Below are positions 44,151 to 57,770 of a DNA stretch of 64,000 bases, piece after piece; the stretch's first letter is position 1; every line of letters starts with the position of its first letter. The position numbers and the translations under genes were made by a program. Below the pieces are notes generated by a model. It did not search any database. It saw only the letters and a list, made by a program, of their open reading frames with translations, and was not told where the DNA came from. The DNA is from Euryodendron excelsum (Eukaryota > Streptophyta > Magnoliopsida > Ericales > Pentaphylacaceae). The DNA is taken from the NCBI GenBank assembly GCA_033060915.1, contig CM065390.1, forward strand, positions 20,596,501 through 20,660,500, in the 5' to 3' direction.

Positions 44151-47100
44151 TCAACCCCCAGGAGCTCCCGGGATGAGGTGACCACGATCCAATCACTATC
44201 TTCAACCACACCGGCTCTGAGAATCAAATCGGCAACCTTTAAGGCACTTTCTAGAGTATTCTTTTCCATTTTTGGCTGGGCCCCGCCGTCCGGCACTTTC
44301 CTTTTCGAACCAGAACCTCCTTGCTCCATTTCGAATGTAGCATGACCAATTTTTAGCATTGATTTACTTCTAGAGGGGCACACCAACCCCCCATGTGTCG
44401 CGCCCCGATTTTTCGCGCTCGAGAAAACCCACACAAGTGGAAAAAATATGGTACTCTCTCCTTAGAACTCATCCTTTTAAAAGGATGAGTGCTACTAGGT
44501 TTGAATTGGAAATAGATTTTAAATAAGGGCTTTTGTAAAAGATTTAGAGCCGCCACCTAACTTGATTAAGGTGAGTTAGGTTACCTAAAACTCAGCACAA
44601 TACGAAGATTACACTTAGGATTTTTGAAAAGATTTTGAAAAACTTTCTCAAGAGAGAGTTTTTAAAAAAAATAGATTGTTTGAGAACCTTTGGAAAGATT
44701 TAAGCCCTTTTTGAAAATAACTCCATTTTGGTCTTTGAAAACAGTAATCTAGGTTCGAAGGTTGGTTACGTGTAGGGAAGCTGCATTAAGCCATCACCCT
44801 ACCCCGCCCTTGCGATACCCACATGTCTATTCACCCTAGGTTCACTCATTTAGAATTTTTGATTAATAAATGTCTAATATTATGCACTTTAGAAAAGAGC
44901 TATATGAAAGAAGTTTGATATGATGCATGATATGCAAGTGCAAGCAAAAGGTTTTGACTTTAAAAATAGATTTGAAAAGAAAGATTTGATTTTTTAAAAG
45001 AAGGTTTTAGAAATTGGAATTAGAGATTTGAAAATAGATTTTAGAATTAGAAACTTGAAATAGATTCTGGAATTGGAAAAATGGAAACTTAAAAAAGGTT
45101 GTGGAATTAAGAATTTGAAAGAGGTTATGGAATTGGAAATTTGAAAAAAGTTGTGGAATTGAAATTTTGAAAAAGGTTGTGACCGCACCCATAAGAGTTG
45201 CCTAGGTATCCCTTTTTGGGAATCAGGTCAATCGTAATTCAGACAAGAGTCCGATTGAAAATAAATACTTTTAGGTTTTTGAAAGTTTTGATTTGAAAAG
45301 ATTTGATTAGAAAAGGGCTTGATTTGAAAAAAAAAAAAAAAGAAAGATTTGATTTGAACTTAGAATAGAAGATTTGAAATTGAACCTAGACTTAGGATTG
45401 GACTCGAAAAAGGGGTTTGAACCTTGAAAGAAAACTTGGATTTGATTTACAAAAGAACAAGTTGAGTTTTGAAAACATTTTAACTTAGATTGAAATTGAA
45501 AACCATCTTAGTTTAGAAATGACTTTTAGAAAATAGTTGAAGCCTCCTAACTTTAGGGTTAGGGTTAAACTAGGGTTGAAGCATGTAATTGAAATAAGAA
45601 GATTTGATTTAGACTTGAAAAGTTAAACTTTAGAAAGTTGGATTTAGGAAATGTTCGAATTAGGAAAGGTAGATTTAAGAAAGATTTGAAAAGAGATTTG
45701 ATTTTATTTAGAAACATTTGACTTGAAAAGACTTGTAAAGATTTGAATTGAAAGATTTATGGTTTAGGAAATATTGAATTTTAGAAATCTTTGAATTTAG
45801 GAAAGTTTAAAAAAATAAGAAAGTTTCGTTTTAGGAACGTACCAAATTAGGAAAGTTTCATCTTAAGAAAGTTTTAAATTTAAAAAGATTTGAACCTTTT
45901 AAAAATCTAGAATTTAGAAAGATTTGAAGAGTTGAAATTTGGAAAGTTAAAATTTAGAAAGGTTTGAAATTAAAGAAGATTGAAATTAGGAAAGATTTGA
46001 ATTAAAAATATTTTATTCTTATTTTCTAAAGTAGAAGATTAGATTTTATTTCTAAAAATAGATGATTTGATTTGGTTTCTAAAATTGGAGAATTTGATTT
46101 AGTTCCTGAATGGGAAGATTTGATCTAATTTCCTAATTTGAAAGATTAGATTTGACATGGAATTGGAAAGGTTGAATTTTTGAAATCTAGGACTTGGAAA
46201 GCTATGATTTTGTGTAGAAAAAGAGATTTTGAAATTTAGGATTTGATGTAGAGGGTAGTTTTTGGAATCCTATGATTTGAAGCAAAAGGGGAAGTCATGT
46301 TTTTAGGAAAGAGAATTAGGGTTTCCTAACCATGAAATCTAGGGCTTGACTTGGACTCCAAGAAAAAGAGCTTTTAAAAAGTAAACCTTATGAAGAGAGT
46401 TTTTGGAAAAGAATTTGGAAAGGAGATTTTTGAAGAGAATTTTTGGAAAGGAGTTTAAAAAAAACAATTTGGAAAGGAATTTGAACATAGACTTTTGAAA
46501 ACCTTTTAAATATCTCACTATCCTAAAACAATTCTAACCATGAAGAGATTAGAACCATTCTAAGTTGGTGATTTTGAAAACAACATGGATTTGAAATATG
46601 GACCAATATGATTCCATTGAATATTACACCTTCCTAAAACAACCCTAACCATGGAATGGCTATAATCATCTTAAGATAATGGTTTTGATGAAAAACAATC
46701 TAGAGTTTACACTCAAAATATGGACCTTGTTGGTCATAATGAATATAACATTTTTCTAAAATAACCCTAACCATGGAATGACTAGAATCACTTCAAGATT
46801 GTGATTTTGAAAATGAGATTTCGAATGCAAGTTTTGAAAAAAAGTTTTGATGCAAGTTTGAAAACCACTTTGAATGGATGTATGACATGCACAATGCAAG
46901 TAAGGTTTGTGAACATATAAGGTTAGGCTTCATCACATAATCAAGGGGGCCGAATCCACACGGTCTAAGGTTGAACTAGAAGAAAGCCCTTGACATGGTG
47001 ACTTTCAACAGTCCTTTCTATGCATGAACCGGGGAGTCCCTTGTTTCAAGTATGTAAGAAAGGGGGTAGAAGATAGGGGATTAAAATAGAAAAAAACCCA

Positions 47101-47434
47101 AGTGGGTTAGGAGGAAGAAGAGAGAGGGGGAAAGTACATAAACATAAAGAGAGAGCTTACCTTGTCTTCTTCTTGTTTTACTTGCTTTGTTTACTTTGCT
47201 TTGCATGATCCTTGAAAGCTTCCAAATTGCAGTGCTTTGAGTCTTCAATGGAGGCTTTGGAGGCTTGTGTTTAAGTGTATAGAGTGTGTATAAGCTAGGG
47301 TTAAAGTGTACAGAGGTTAGGGTTTGAAGAGACTAGAGGGAGCTAGGGTTTGGAGAGACTTTGAGCTCTGTATTTCGAAAAGTAGAGTTTTTGGACTGAG
47401 TTTGTGGACCCTTTTCATGTAAGCAAAGGCTCTA

Positions 47435-47442
47435 TATTTATA
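47435..47442 (-). promoter_or_regulatory. TATA box of outer solo LTR
   Basis: The minus strand reads TATAAATATAGAGCC. The next nested insertion lies 105 bp upstream of it. Confidence 0.55.
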
Positions 47443-50400
47443 GACACAAGACTAGCCTAGCACTTGTTATAGTGGCGCTAGGGCAAATTCCTTACTAGCA
47501 TCACTAGAAGTGGCACCAGACCAATATTTGGCTTAGCACCAGCCACTTGTCGCGTTCAGATTTTTCGCACTCAAGGAATACACACACAAGCGGGAAAAAT
47601 ATTGTACTCTCTCGTTAGAACTCACTTTTTTTGAAGAATGAGTGCGACTAGGTTTGAATTGAAAATAGATTTGAATAAAGGGCTTTTAGAAAATATTTGG
47701 AGCCGCCACCTAACTTACTTAAGGTGAGTTAGGTCACCTAAAAACTAAGAATAATCCGAAGACTACACCTAGGATTTTTGAAAAAAGGTTTTAAAAATAC
47801 CACCTCAAGAGATAGTTTTTAAAAAAACAGGTTGTTCGGCAACCTTTAGAAAACATTTAGCCCTTTTTGAAAAGTAACTCCTTTTTTGGTCCTTGAAATC
47901 AATGATTCTAGGTTCGGAGGTTGGTTACGTGTAGGGAAGACGCACTAAGCCATCACCCTACCCCGCCCTTTCGGTACCTATATGTCAATCTACCCTAGAT
48001 TCACCTATGAGAGTCTTTAACTAACTATTGTTCAATCCTATCCACTTTAGAAAACAATGTTTAAAAAAAAAGTATGATGCATGATATGCAAGTGTAATAA
48101 AAGAGAGTTGGAAAATAGATTTGGAAAGAAATTTGAAAAGAAGAATTTGATTTAATTTTAGAAGAGATTTGAAAAGATAGAATCGAAATCGGAAAGTTTT
48201 AAAAATTGAAAATAGAGATTTGGAAATAGAAATTTAGAATTGGAAGTTTGAAAATAGATTGGAGATTTGAAAAAAGTTGTGACCGCACCCATGAGGGTTG
48301 CCTACGTATCCCTTTGGAGGAATCAGGTCAGTCGTAGTTCGAACAAGAGTCTGATAGAAAATAAAAGAGTTGATTGAGAAGAGAGAGATTTTGATTGGAA
48401 AAAGGATTTGATTTGAATTCAGAATAGAGGATTAGAAATTGGAAGTGTTTTGGAAAGATTGAGGTTTAAAAAAACCTAGACTTAGGAAAGATGAGATTTA
48501 GGAAAGACTTGAGATTAAGAAAAACTTGACTAGATTTGGAAAAGTTTTGAGAAAAGATTTGACTCGAATATTAGACTTGGAAGATTTAGGAAAGATTGGA
48601 TTTAGGAAGGGTTCGAATTAGGAAAGTTTCGAAATTTGGAAAGTTTTGAATTTGGAAACATTTCGTTTTAAGAAAGTTTTGAAATTGAAAAGTTTTTTGA
48701 AAGTTTTTAAGAAAGTTTCAACTTAAGAAAGTTTTGAATTTGGAAAGTTTCAACTTAGGAAAGTTTTGAATTTGGAAAGTTTCAGCTTAGGAAAGTTTTG
48801 AATTTGGTTTTGAATTTGGAAAGTTTCAACTTAGGAAAGTTTTGAATTTGGAATGTTTAGAAAACAAAGAAGTTTTGAAAATAAGAAAGTTTTGAGTTTG
48901 GAAAGTTTCAAAATTTGGAAAGTTTTGAATTTGGAAACATTTCGTTTTAAGAAAGTTTTGAAATTGAAAAGTTTTGAATTAGGAAAGTTTCAACTTAGAA
49001 AGTTTTGAATTTGGAATGTTTAGAAAACAAGGAAGTTTTGAAAATAAGAAAGTTTTGAGTTTAAAAAGTTTTGAAATTTGGAAAGATTTGAAATTTAGAA
49101 AGTTTAAGATTTAGAAAGTTTTAGAGTTTGAATTTTAGAAAATCTTAGGATTAGGAAAGTTTGAGTTTTAGAAAGATTTGAAAACTTAGGTTGGAAAAGT
49201 TAAGATTTGAAAAGGGGTAGAATTAGGAAATGGTTGAATTAGGAAAGATGTGTAAGTTAGGTTTTAAAATTTAGGAAAGATTTTTCTATTCAAGTTTTGG
49301 AAACTTAAGATTTAGGAAAGTAGAAGTTTAGGAAGGATTTGAATTAGGAAAGTTTTAAACTAGGAAGGGTTAAGATTCTTATTTCCTAAAACAACGGATT
49401 GGATTTTGTTTCTAAAAAATAGAAGGTTCGATTTTGTTTCCAAAAATGGAGGATTGGATTTAGTTTCCTAAACGGGAAGATTGGATTTGGTGTCTTAAAG
49501 GGAATATTTGATTTGACAAGGATTTAGAAAGGAAAGTTTTAGAAACCCTAGATTTGGAAGATTATAGTTTTGACATAGAAAAATAGGTTTTGGAAAAATG
49601 TAGAGTTTGGATGTGAAAAGGAAGATTTTGGAAACCTAGGTTTTAAGGTAAGTTTGAAAACCATGTTTTTGGAAAGAAAATTAGGGTTTCCTAATTTGGG
49701 GTTCTAGGACTTGACTTGGGCTCTAAGGAAAGAAATTTTTGAAAAGTGCGTTTTTGGAAACGAAGATTTTTAGAAGAGAATCCAGGAGATGAGTTTTTAG
49801 AAAGTGTGTTTTTGGAAACGAGTTTTTAGAAGGAAAATCTTAGAGGGGAGTTTCTAGAAAGAAGATTTTGGGAAGAGTTTTTAGAAAGATTTTTTTATAG
49901 AAGATTGTTGGAGAGAGTTTTTGGAAAGATTTTTAGGAAACGTTTTTAGAAAGTCGATTTTAGGGAGAGTATTTTGGAAAGGAGTTGAAAAATGGAGTTT
50001 TGAAAAATAGATTTTTGGAGGAAGTTTTTGAAAACAACTTTGGAAAGGAGAGTTTTAGGAAAGTATGTTGAAAGAGAGATTTTTAGAAAAAGAGACTTTT
50101 GAAAAGAGAGTTTTTAAAAGGTATAAAAATATCACACTTTCCTAAAGCAATTCTAACCATAAGAAAGCTAGAACCACTTTAAGAAAGTGGTTTTGAAAAC
50201 AATAAGATTTGAAAATATGGACCATAAAAGTCACTTTAAATGTAACACTTTCCTAAAGTAACCCTAGCCATGGAAACGCTAGAACCACCCTAGGATTGTG
50301 ATTTTGAAAACAAATTTTGAAAAAGGAGATTTTGATGCAATTTTGAAAACAAAGTTTAATGCAAACTTTGAAAACGAGTTTGAAAACAATTTTTGGAAAA

Positions 50401-51022
50401 TGCAAGACCATGATGTGCACAATACAAGTTTGGAGTCGTGAACATACAAGGTTAATGCTTCACCACATAATCAAGGGGGCCGAACCCACGTGGTCTCCGG
50501 TTAGCCTAAAAGAAAGCCCCCGACACAGTAACTCTCCAATAGTCTAATCCTACACATGGACCGGGAGTCCCCTTATTTCAAGCATGCAAAGAAAGTGGGG
50601 GAAAGAAATGAGGGATTAAAATAGAAAAAATCCAAGTGGGTTAGGAGAGAGAAGAGAGAGGGGGAAGTGCAGAAACGTAAAACGAAAGCCTACTGTAAGT
50701 CTTATTTATTTTGCTTGCTTTGCGTGCCTTGCTTTTCTTCGGTCTTCGTCTTGGTCTTCGCCTTCAATCTTCAAGAGTTTGTCTTCAATCTTCAAGGCTT
50801 CAATTTGTAGCACTTCAAGTCTTCAAAGGAGGCTTGGAGGCTAGCATATAAGTGTATAGGGGTGTGTATGAGTGTATAGGAGGCTAGGGTTTAGTATATG
50901 TTGGCTAGGGTTTGGAAAACCTAAGGAAGCTAGGGTTTTTTTAAGTGTTTGAGCTCTATATATCGAATTTTAGGGTTTTTAGACTGAGTTTGCGGACCTC
51001 TTTCAAGCTGGAGGAGGCTCTG

Positions 51023-51030
51023 TATTTATA
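51023..51030 (-). promoter_or_regulatory. TATA box of middle solo LTR
   Basis: The minus strand reads TATAAATACAGAGCC. The inner insertion is only 37 bp upstream. Confidence 0.55.
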
Positions 51031-54000
51031 GAGATGAAATAGACCTGGCGCCTGTTGCAGTGGCGCTTGTCGCGCCCAGATTTTTTGCACTTGAGGAATA
51101 CTCACACAAGCGGAAAAAATGTTGTACTCTCTCGTTACAACTCACCCTCCTAGAAGAATGAGTGCGACTATGTTTGAATTGAAAATTGGTTTGAATAAAG
51201 GGCTTTTGGAAAAAAATTCGGAGTCGCCACCTAACTTGATTAAAGTGAGTTAGGTCACCTAAAAACTAAGCATAATCCGAGGACTACACTTAGGGTTTTG
51301 GAAAATGATTTTGAAAATATCTCCTCAAGAGAGGGTTTTTGAAAAAACAGGTTGTTTGGCAACCTTTAGAAAATACGTAAGCCCTTTTTTGAAAAATAAC
51401 TCATTTTACTTAATGAAAACAGTGATCTAGGTTCAGAGGTTGGTTACGTGTAGGGAAGACACACTAAGCCATCACCCTACCCTGTCCTTTTGGTACCTAC
51501 ATGTCAATCTATCCTAGATTCACCTATGAGAGTCTTTAACTTACTATTGTCCAATCCTATCCACTTTGAAAAAGAATGTTTGAAAAGAAACTAACATGAT
51601 GCATGATATGCAAGTGCAAGAAAAGAGAATTGAAAAATAGATTTGGAAATTGATTTGAAAAGAAATTGATTTGATTTAAAAGAGATTTGAAGAGATAGAA
51701 TTGAAATTGGAAAGTTTTAGAAATTGGAAATAAAGATTTCAAAATAGATTTTTGGAATTGGAAACTTGAAATAGATATGGAACTGGAGATTGAAGAAGAT
51801 TGTAGAATTGGAGATTTAAAGAAGATTGTGGAAATAGAAATTTGAAAAATATTGTGACCGCACCCATGAGGGTTGCCTACATATCCTTTTGGAGGAATCA
51901 GGTCATTCATAGTTTGGACCGGAGTCCAATTGAAAATAGAAGGTTGGATTGGAAGAAAGAGATTGAATTGAAAATTGGATTTGATTTGAAATTAGAAGAG
52001 GAGATTGGAATTTGAAATTTTGGAAAAGATTGGACTTTGATTTAAAAAGATAGATTTGGACTTGTTTTGGAAAGACGAAGGTTTAGGGAACCTAGACTCA
52101 GGACCTTAGAAAAGAAGAATTGGACTCGACTTGGAAAGTTTTTAGAAATGATTTGACTCGAATGCTGGACTTGGAAGTTTTAGGAAAGGATTGGATTTAG
52201 GAAAGATTCGAATTAGGAAAGGTTCATTTTAGGAAAGTTTTCGGATTAGAAAAGTTTTCGAAATAGGAAAGTTTTGGAATTAGGAAAGTTTCAACTTAGG
52301 AAAGTTTTGAAATTGAAAAGCTTCGTTTTAAAAAAGGTTTTGAAATAGGAAAGTGTTGAATTTAGAAATGTTTTGAATTAGGAAAAGTTTAGATTAAGAA
52401 AGGTTTAGAATTTGGAAAGTTTCAAGTTAAGAAAGTTTTGAATTTGGAAAATTTTAGAATTTTAGAAAGATTTTAAATTAGGAAAGATTTAAAAAAGGTT
52501 TGAATTAAAAAGGTTTCAACTTAAGAAAGTTTTGAATTAAGAAAGATTTGAAATTTAGAGAGTTTAAGATTTGGAAAGTTTTAGAGTTTGAGTTTTTAGA
52601 AAATCTTGAGATTAGGAAAAGTTTGAGTTTAAGAAAGATTGGAAAACCTAGTTTTACAAAGTTAAGATTTGAAAAGGGGTAGAGCTAGGAAAGGGTTGAA
52701 TTAGGAAAGATTTGAAAGCTTAATGTTTAAAGAAAGATTTGAGAGTTTTAAGAAACTTGGGGTTTAGGAAGGTAGGAAATTAGGAAAGAGGGGAATTAAG
52801 AAGGATTTGGATTAGGAAGGGATTGGAATTTGTTTCTAAGAAGAAGTGTTTGATTTTGTTTCCCAAGACGGAGGATTGGATCTAATTTCCTAAACAGAAA
52901 GATTTGATTTGGTTTCCTAAAGGGAAGATTTGATTTGATAAGGATTTGGAAAGGGGAAGTTTTAGAAACCCTAGATTTGGCAGCTATAGTTTTGACGTAA
53001 AAAATAGGTTTTGGAAATGTGTATAGTTTGGATGTGAAAACGAGAGGTTTTAGAAACCTATGTTTTAAGGCAAGTTTGAAAGCCATGTTTTTAGGAAGAA
53101 AATTAGGGTTTCCTAATTGGGGGTCCTAGGGCTTGACTTGGGCTCTAAGGAAAGAGTTTTTGGAAAGTGTATTTTTGGAAACAAGTTTTTTGAAGGAAAT
53201 CCTAGAGAAAGTTTCTAGAAGGAAGATTTTGGGAAGAGTTTTTAGGAAAGTGAATTTTGGTAAAAAATTGTTGGAGAGAGCTTTTGGAAAGATTTTTTCT
53301 AGGGAGCATTTTTAGAAAATAGATTTTGGGGAGAGGATTTTGGAAGGACTTGAAAAAAGGAGTTTTGAAGAATAGATTTTTGGAGGGTGTTTTTAAAAAC
53401 AACTTTGGAAAGGAGAGTTTTAGGAAAGCACGCTGAAAAAGGAGGTTTAATGAAAAGAGATTTTTGAAAATAGAGTTTTTTGAAAGTATAAAAAAAAACG
53501 TCTCACTTTCTTAAAACAATTCTAACCATAAGAAGGCTAGAACCACTTTAAGAAAGTGATTTTGAAAACAAGGAGATTTGAAAATATGGACCGTATCGGT
53601 CATTTTAAATATAACACTTTCCTAAAGCAACCCTAGCCATGAAAAGGCTAGAATCACCCTAGGATTGTGATTTTGAAGACAAGTTTTGAAAAGGAAATTT
53701 TGATGCAATTTTGAAAATAAGTTTAATGCAAGCTTTGAAAACGAGTTTGAAAACCATTTTTGGAAGATGCAAGATCATGATATGCACAATGCAAATTTGG
53801 GGTCGTGAACATACAAGGTTAAGGCTTCACCACATAATCAAGGGGGCTGAACCCACGTGGTCTCCGGTTAGCCTAAAGGAAAGCCCCCAACACGGTGACC
53901 CTCCGATAGTCCAATCCTACACATGGACCGGGAGTCCCCTTGTTTCAAGCATGCAAAGAAAGGGGGAGAAAGAGATGGAGGATTAAAATAGAGAAAACCC

Positions 54001-54378
54001 AAGTGGGTTAGGAGAGAGAAGAGAGAGGGGGAAGTGCGGAAATTTAAAGAGAAAACCTACCGTATGTCTTCTTCATTTTGCGCGTCTTGCTTGTCTTCGG
54101 TCTTTGTCTTGATCTTCGTCTTCAATCTTCAGGAGTTGTCTTCAATCTTCAAACTTCAGATTGCAGCTCTTCAAGTTTTCAAAGGAGGATTGGAGGCTAG
54201 TGTATAAGTGTATGGGGGTGTGTATGAGTGTATAGGAGGCTAGGGTTTAGTGTATGGTGGCTAGGGTTTGGAAAACCTAAAGAAGGCTAGGGTTTTGGGA
54301 GTGTTCGAGCTCTGTATATCGAATATTGGTGTTTTTGGACTGAGTTTGCGGACCTCTTTCACGTTGGAGGAGGCTCTG

Positions 54379-54386
54379 TATTTATA
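54379..54386 (-). promoter_or_regulatory. TATA box of inner solo LTR
   Basis: The minus strand reads TATAAATACAGAGCC. Confidence 0.55.
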
Positions 54387-54477
54387 GAGAGAGGAATGTA
54401 CTAGCGCTTGTTGCAGTGGCCCCAGGGCAAAATTGCTCTTGGCACCACTAGGAGTGGCGCTAGGCCAATTCTTGGCT

Positions 54478-54500
54478 TGGCGCCACTAGTAGTGGCGCCA
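54478..54500. other. Perfect hairpin upstream of LTR TATA box
   Basis: TGGCGCCACT-AGT-AGTGGCGCCA is a 10-bp perfect inverted repeat ~90 bp upstream of the TATA box. Two further AGTGGCGC-like motifs lie between 54412 and 54465. Confidence 0.8.
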
Positions 54501-55458
54501 GCCAGTTAGGAAATTATTTAGGTCGGCAAGTAACATATCTTTGACTAGATTTGGGCGCCTGTACTAGTGACTACCATGCAATTTTTAACCTGGCTTTACT
54601 AGGAGTGACTCTGGAAAGTCCGAGAAGGAGTTTGGGAGACCGGGAATGACCCGGAAGGCCGGAAAAGAGTAGAAACACTTAAAATAGTGTCCCGGAGGTA
54701 TTTGACTTAAAAAATGTGGATAGGATGTGTTAGAAGGGTTGACCGGGCCTTTAGGGGCAAAACGGTCAAACGGATCGACAAGCTGCCGGGACGGACTTGG
54801 ACTGTCCAAGAAGAAGACTCGAGATTTGAAAATATTATTCAGAATGTTCCCAAAGGTTGCCGGTTTGATTCCCAAAGCCGGTGTGGTCAGAAGAGGAGAC
54901 CGGCCCACCAGGGACAAAACGGTCATTTTGTACCGGGTTTGCTGGAACTGACTCGGAATGATCCGGAAATGTAAAGGGAGGTTGAGAACACTACAAAAAG
55001 TAGTCTCAGAAGGTTACCGGTTTGATACCCAGAGCCGGTGTGGTCAGAAAAGGCGACCGGCCCACCAGGGGCAAAACGGTCATTTTGTACCGGGTTGGCC
55101 GGAACTAACTCGGAATGATCCGGAAAGGTAGAGGAAGGTTGAGAATACTATAAGAAGTAATCTCAGAAAGTTACCGGTTTGATAACCAGAGCCAGTGTGG
55201 TTCCCAAGGCGTTTGGATGCCTAGGGGCAGAATGGTCATCTTGACCGGAAAGTCTCGGAAAAGGCCCAAGGGGCAGTTTGGTCATTTTTACCGAAGTGGG
55301 CTAGCAGGCACTGGTGTTGACCTAGGTTTTGAGTGTTTCCGCCACTCTGACGGTGGTCGTCGTGACACAGGGGTTTGTTGGCAATTCCCTATATCAACCT
55401 GTTTACGAGTATTTCCGCTACTCGAACGGTTGTGATGTTTGCAAGTATTTCCGTTACT

Positions 55459-55910
55459 CGGACCGTCTCAAGGAATAAACTATCTCGAGAGAGGGATTGG
55501 AAAGGGGTCTTATCGTCTCCGAAAAGACGTGTCGGATTTGGGACCATCTCGAGGAATAAACTGTCTTGAGAGAGGGATTGGAAAGGGGACTTACCGTCTT
55601 CGGAAAGACGTGCCTAATTTGGAACCGTCTCGAGGAATAAACTATCTCGAGAGAGGGACTGGAAAGGGGACTTACCGTCTTCGAAAAGACGTGCCTGATT
55701 TGGAACCGTCTCGAGGAATAAACTGTCTCGAGAGAGGGATTGGAAAGGGGACTTACTGTCTCCGGAAAGACGTGCCTGATTTGGGACCGTCTGGAGGAAT
55801 AAACTGTCTCGAGAGAGGGATTGGAAAGGGGACTTACCATCTTCAAAAAGACGTGCTTGATTGGAGTAGATTTACCGTCTCGAGGAATCAACTGTCTCGA
55901 GAGAGGGGTT
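55459..55910 (-). repeat. 81-bp tandem repeat (~5-6 copies)
   Basis: GACCGTCTCGAGGAATAAAC TGTCTCGAGAGAGGGATTGG...GACGTGCCTGATTTGG repeats with an exact 81-bp period. Because 81 is a multiple of 3, long artificial frames stay open on both strands. A more diverged version lies at 57345-57770 in the middle copy. Confidence 0.85.
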
Positions 55911-57344
55911 GGAGTTTAAATTAGAAAGAACAATGCCCCTAAGGGCATTTGGTCATTTTGCCTTTATTTGGGGCGTACGGGCCCGCGAAGCGATGGACAG
56001 ACGGGATTTGGACTTAGAAAGTTGGTTTCGATTGGAATATGCCCACAATGACTTGAACACAAGTTTGGACGGAGTGTAGACTGCCGAGCGGTCAAAAATG
56101 GGATGCTTACAGCGCCAGGCCAAAAATGCTTCCTAGTGGCGCCAGGCCAAATATTGGCTTGGCGTCACTACTAGTGTCGCCAGCCAATTAGGAAACTATT
56201 AAGGTCGGCAAACAACATATCTTTGACTAGATTTGGGCGCATGTACTAGTGACTACCATGCAATTTCTTGCCTGACTTCACTAGAAGTGACTTCGGAAAG
56301 TCCGAAAATGATTTGAAGAGGCCGGGAATGACCCGGAAGGTCGGAAAAGAGCAGGAACACTTAGAATAGTTTCCCAGAGGTATTTGACTTGAAAAATAAG
56401 GATAGGATGTGTCGGAAGGGTTGACCGGGCCTGTAGGGGCAAAATGGTCAATCGGATCGGGAAGCTGCCGGGACGGACTCGGACTGTCCCGGAAGAAGAC
56501 TTGAGATTTGAAAACATTATTTAGAATATTCCCAAAGGTTGCCGGTTTGATACCCAGGGCCGGTGCAGTCAGAAAAGGTGACTAGCCCACTAGGGGTAAA
56601 ACGGTCATTTCGTACTAGGTTTGCCGAAACTGACTCGGAATGATCCAGAAAGATAGAGAAAGGTTGAGAATATTATAAGAAGCAATCTCAGCAGGTTACC
56701 AGTTTGATACCCAGGGCCGGTGTGGTTCCCGGGGCATTCGAATGCCTAGGGGCAAAATGGTCAACTTTACCGGAAAGTCTCGGAATTGGCCCGAAACTGA
56801 CTAGAAGGCACCTAATCATGCCGGATTGCTTTTAAGACAATCTTAGAAGGTTAGACTTACCATTCTGAGGACTCAAGTGTGTTCTCGAGAAACGTGCCGG
56901 AAAAGGCCTAAGGGGCAATTAGGTCATTTTTCACCGAAGTGGGCTAGCAGGCACCGGTGTTGACTTGGGTTTTGAGTGTTTCCACCACTCTGACGGCGGT
57001 CGCGTGATACGGGGGTTTGTTGGCAATTCCCTATATCGACCTGTTTGTGAGTATTTTCGCTACTTTGACGGTTGCGATGTTTGCGAGTATTTCTGCTACT
57101 CTGATGGTTCGCGATCATTCCCGAGACTGTCTGATCTAGGAAAGCTGCTAAAGGGACTTAGCACCTGAGAAGTCAACTTTCTCGGAAGGCATGCCTAAAG
57201 GGACATTTCTGCATTGGCGGGCTAGCAGGCACCAGAGATGGACCGTTTTACCATCTAGGGGACTTGGGGTCTTGTTCCAATCGACAGGTTTAAAAGGACT
57301 TACCGTTTCGAAGAGATTTTCTTCGGACAACGTGCCGGACCGTC

Positions 57345-57770
57345 TTGAGAAATCAACTGTCACGAGAGAGGGATTGGAATTGGAATTGAATTTGGAAAGG
57401 GGACTTACCGTCTTTAGAAAGACGTGCCTGATTTGGGATTGGAAAGGGGACTTACCGTCTTCGAAAAGACGTGCCTAATTTGGAATTGGAAAGGGGACTT
57501 ACCGTCTTCGAAAAGTCGTGCCTGATTTGGAATTGGAAAGGGGACTTACCTTCTTTGGAAAGACGTGCCTGATTGGAGTAGATTTACCATCTTGAGGAAT
57601 CAACTGTCTCGAGAGAGGGATTCGAATTGGAAAAGGGTCTTATCGTCTTCGGAAAGACACGCCTGATTTAGAACTGAAAAAGAGACTTACCGTCTCCGGA
57701 AAGACGTGCCTGATTTGGAATAGATTTACCGTCTCAAGGAATCAACTGTCTCAAGAGAGGGATTGGAATT
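57345..57770 (-). repeat. Diverged copy of the 81-bp repeat field
   Basis: Units of GGAAAGGGGACTTACCGTCT with TCGAAAAGACGTGCCTGATT, some shortened to ~55 bp. It is part of the middle solo LTR. Confidence 0.7.

Larger units (their letters stand above)
51068..56111 (-). mobile_element. Inner solo LTR of triple nest (5044 bp, uninterrupted)
   Basis: It starts TGTCGCGCCCAG and ends GGGATGCTTACA, flanked by GCGCT (51063-51067) and GCGCC (56112-56116), a TSD with one C/T difference. It lies in the GTGGCGCC motif just upstream of the middle copy's TATA box. It is complete end to end and is the best reference copy of the family together with 15531-20874. Confidence 0.85.

Noticed and set aside
54585..54974. 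Open frames of 74-113 residues on both strands in the inner LTR
   Set aside because: They lie in the non-coding GC-rich part of the LTR, are not preserved in the other copies, and match no protein I know.
55439..55924. 161-residue (+) and 145-residue (-) open frames
   Set aside because: Both are produced by the 81-bp tandem repeat, whose period is a multiple of three; related copies contain stops and shortened units.
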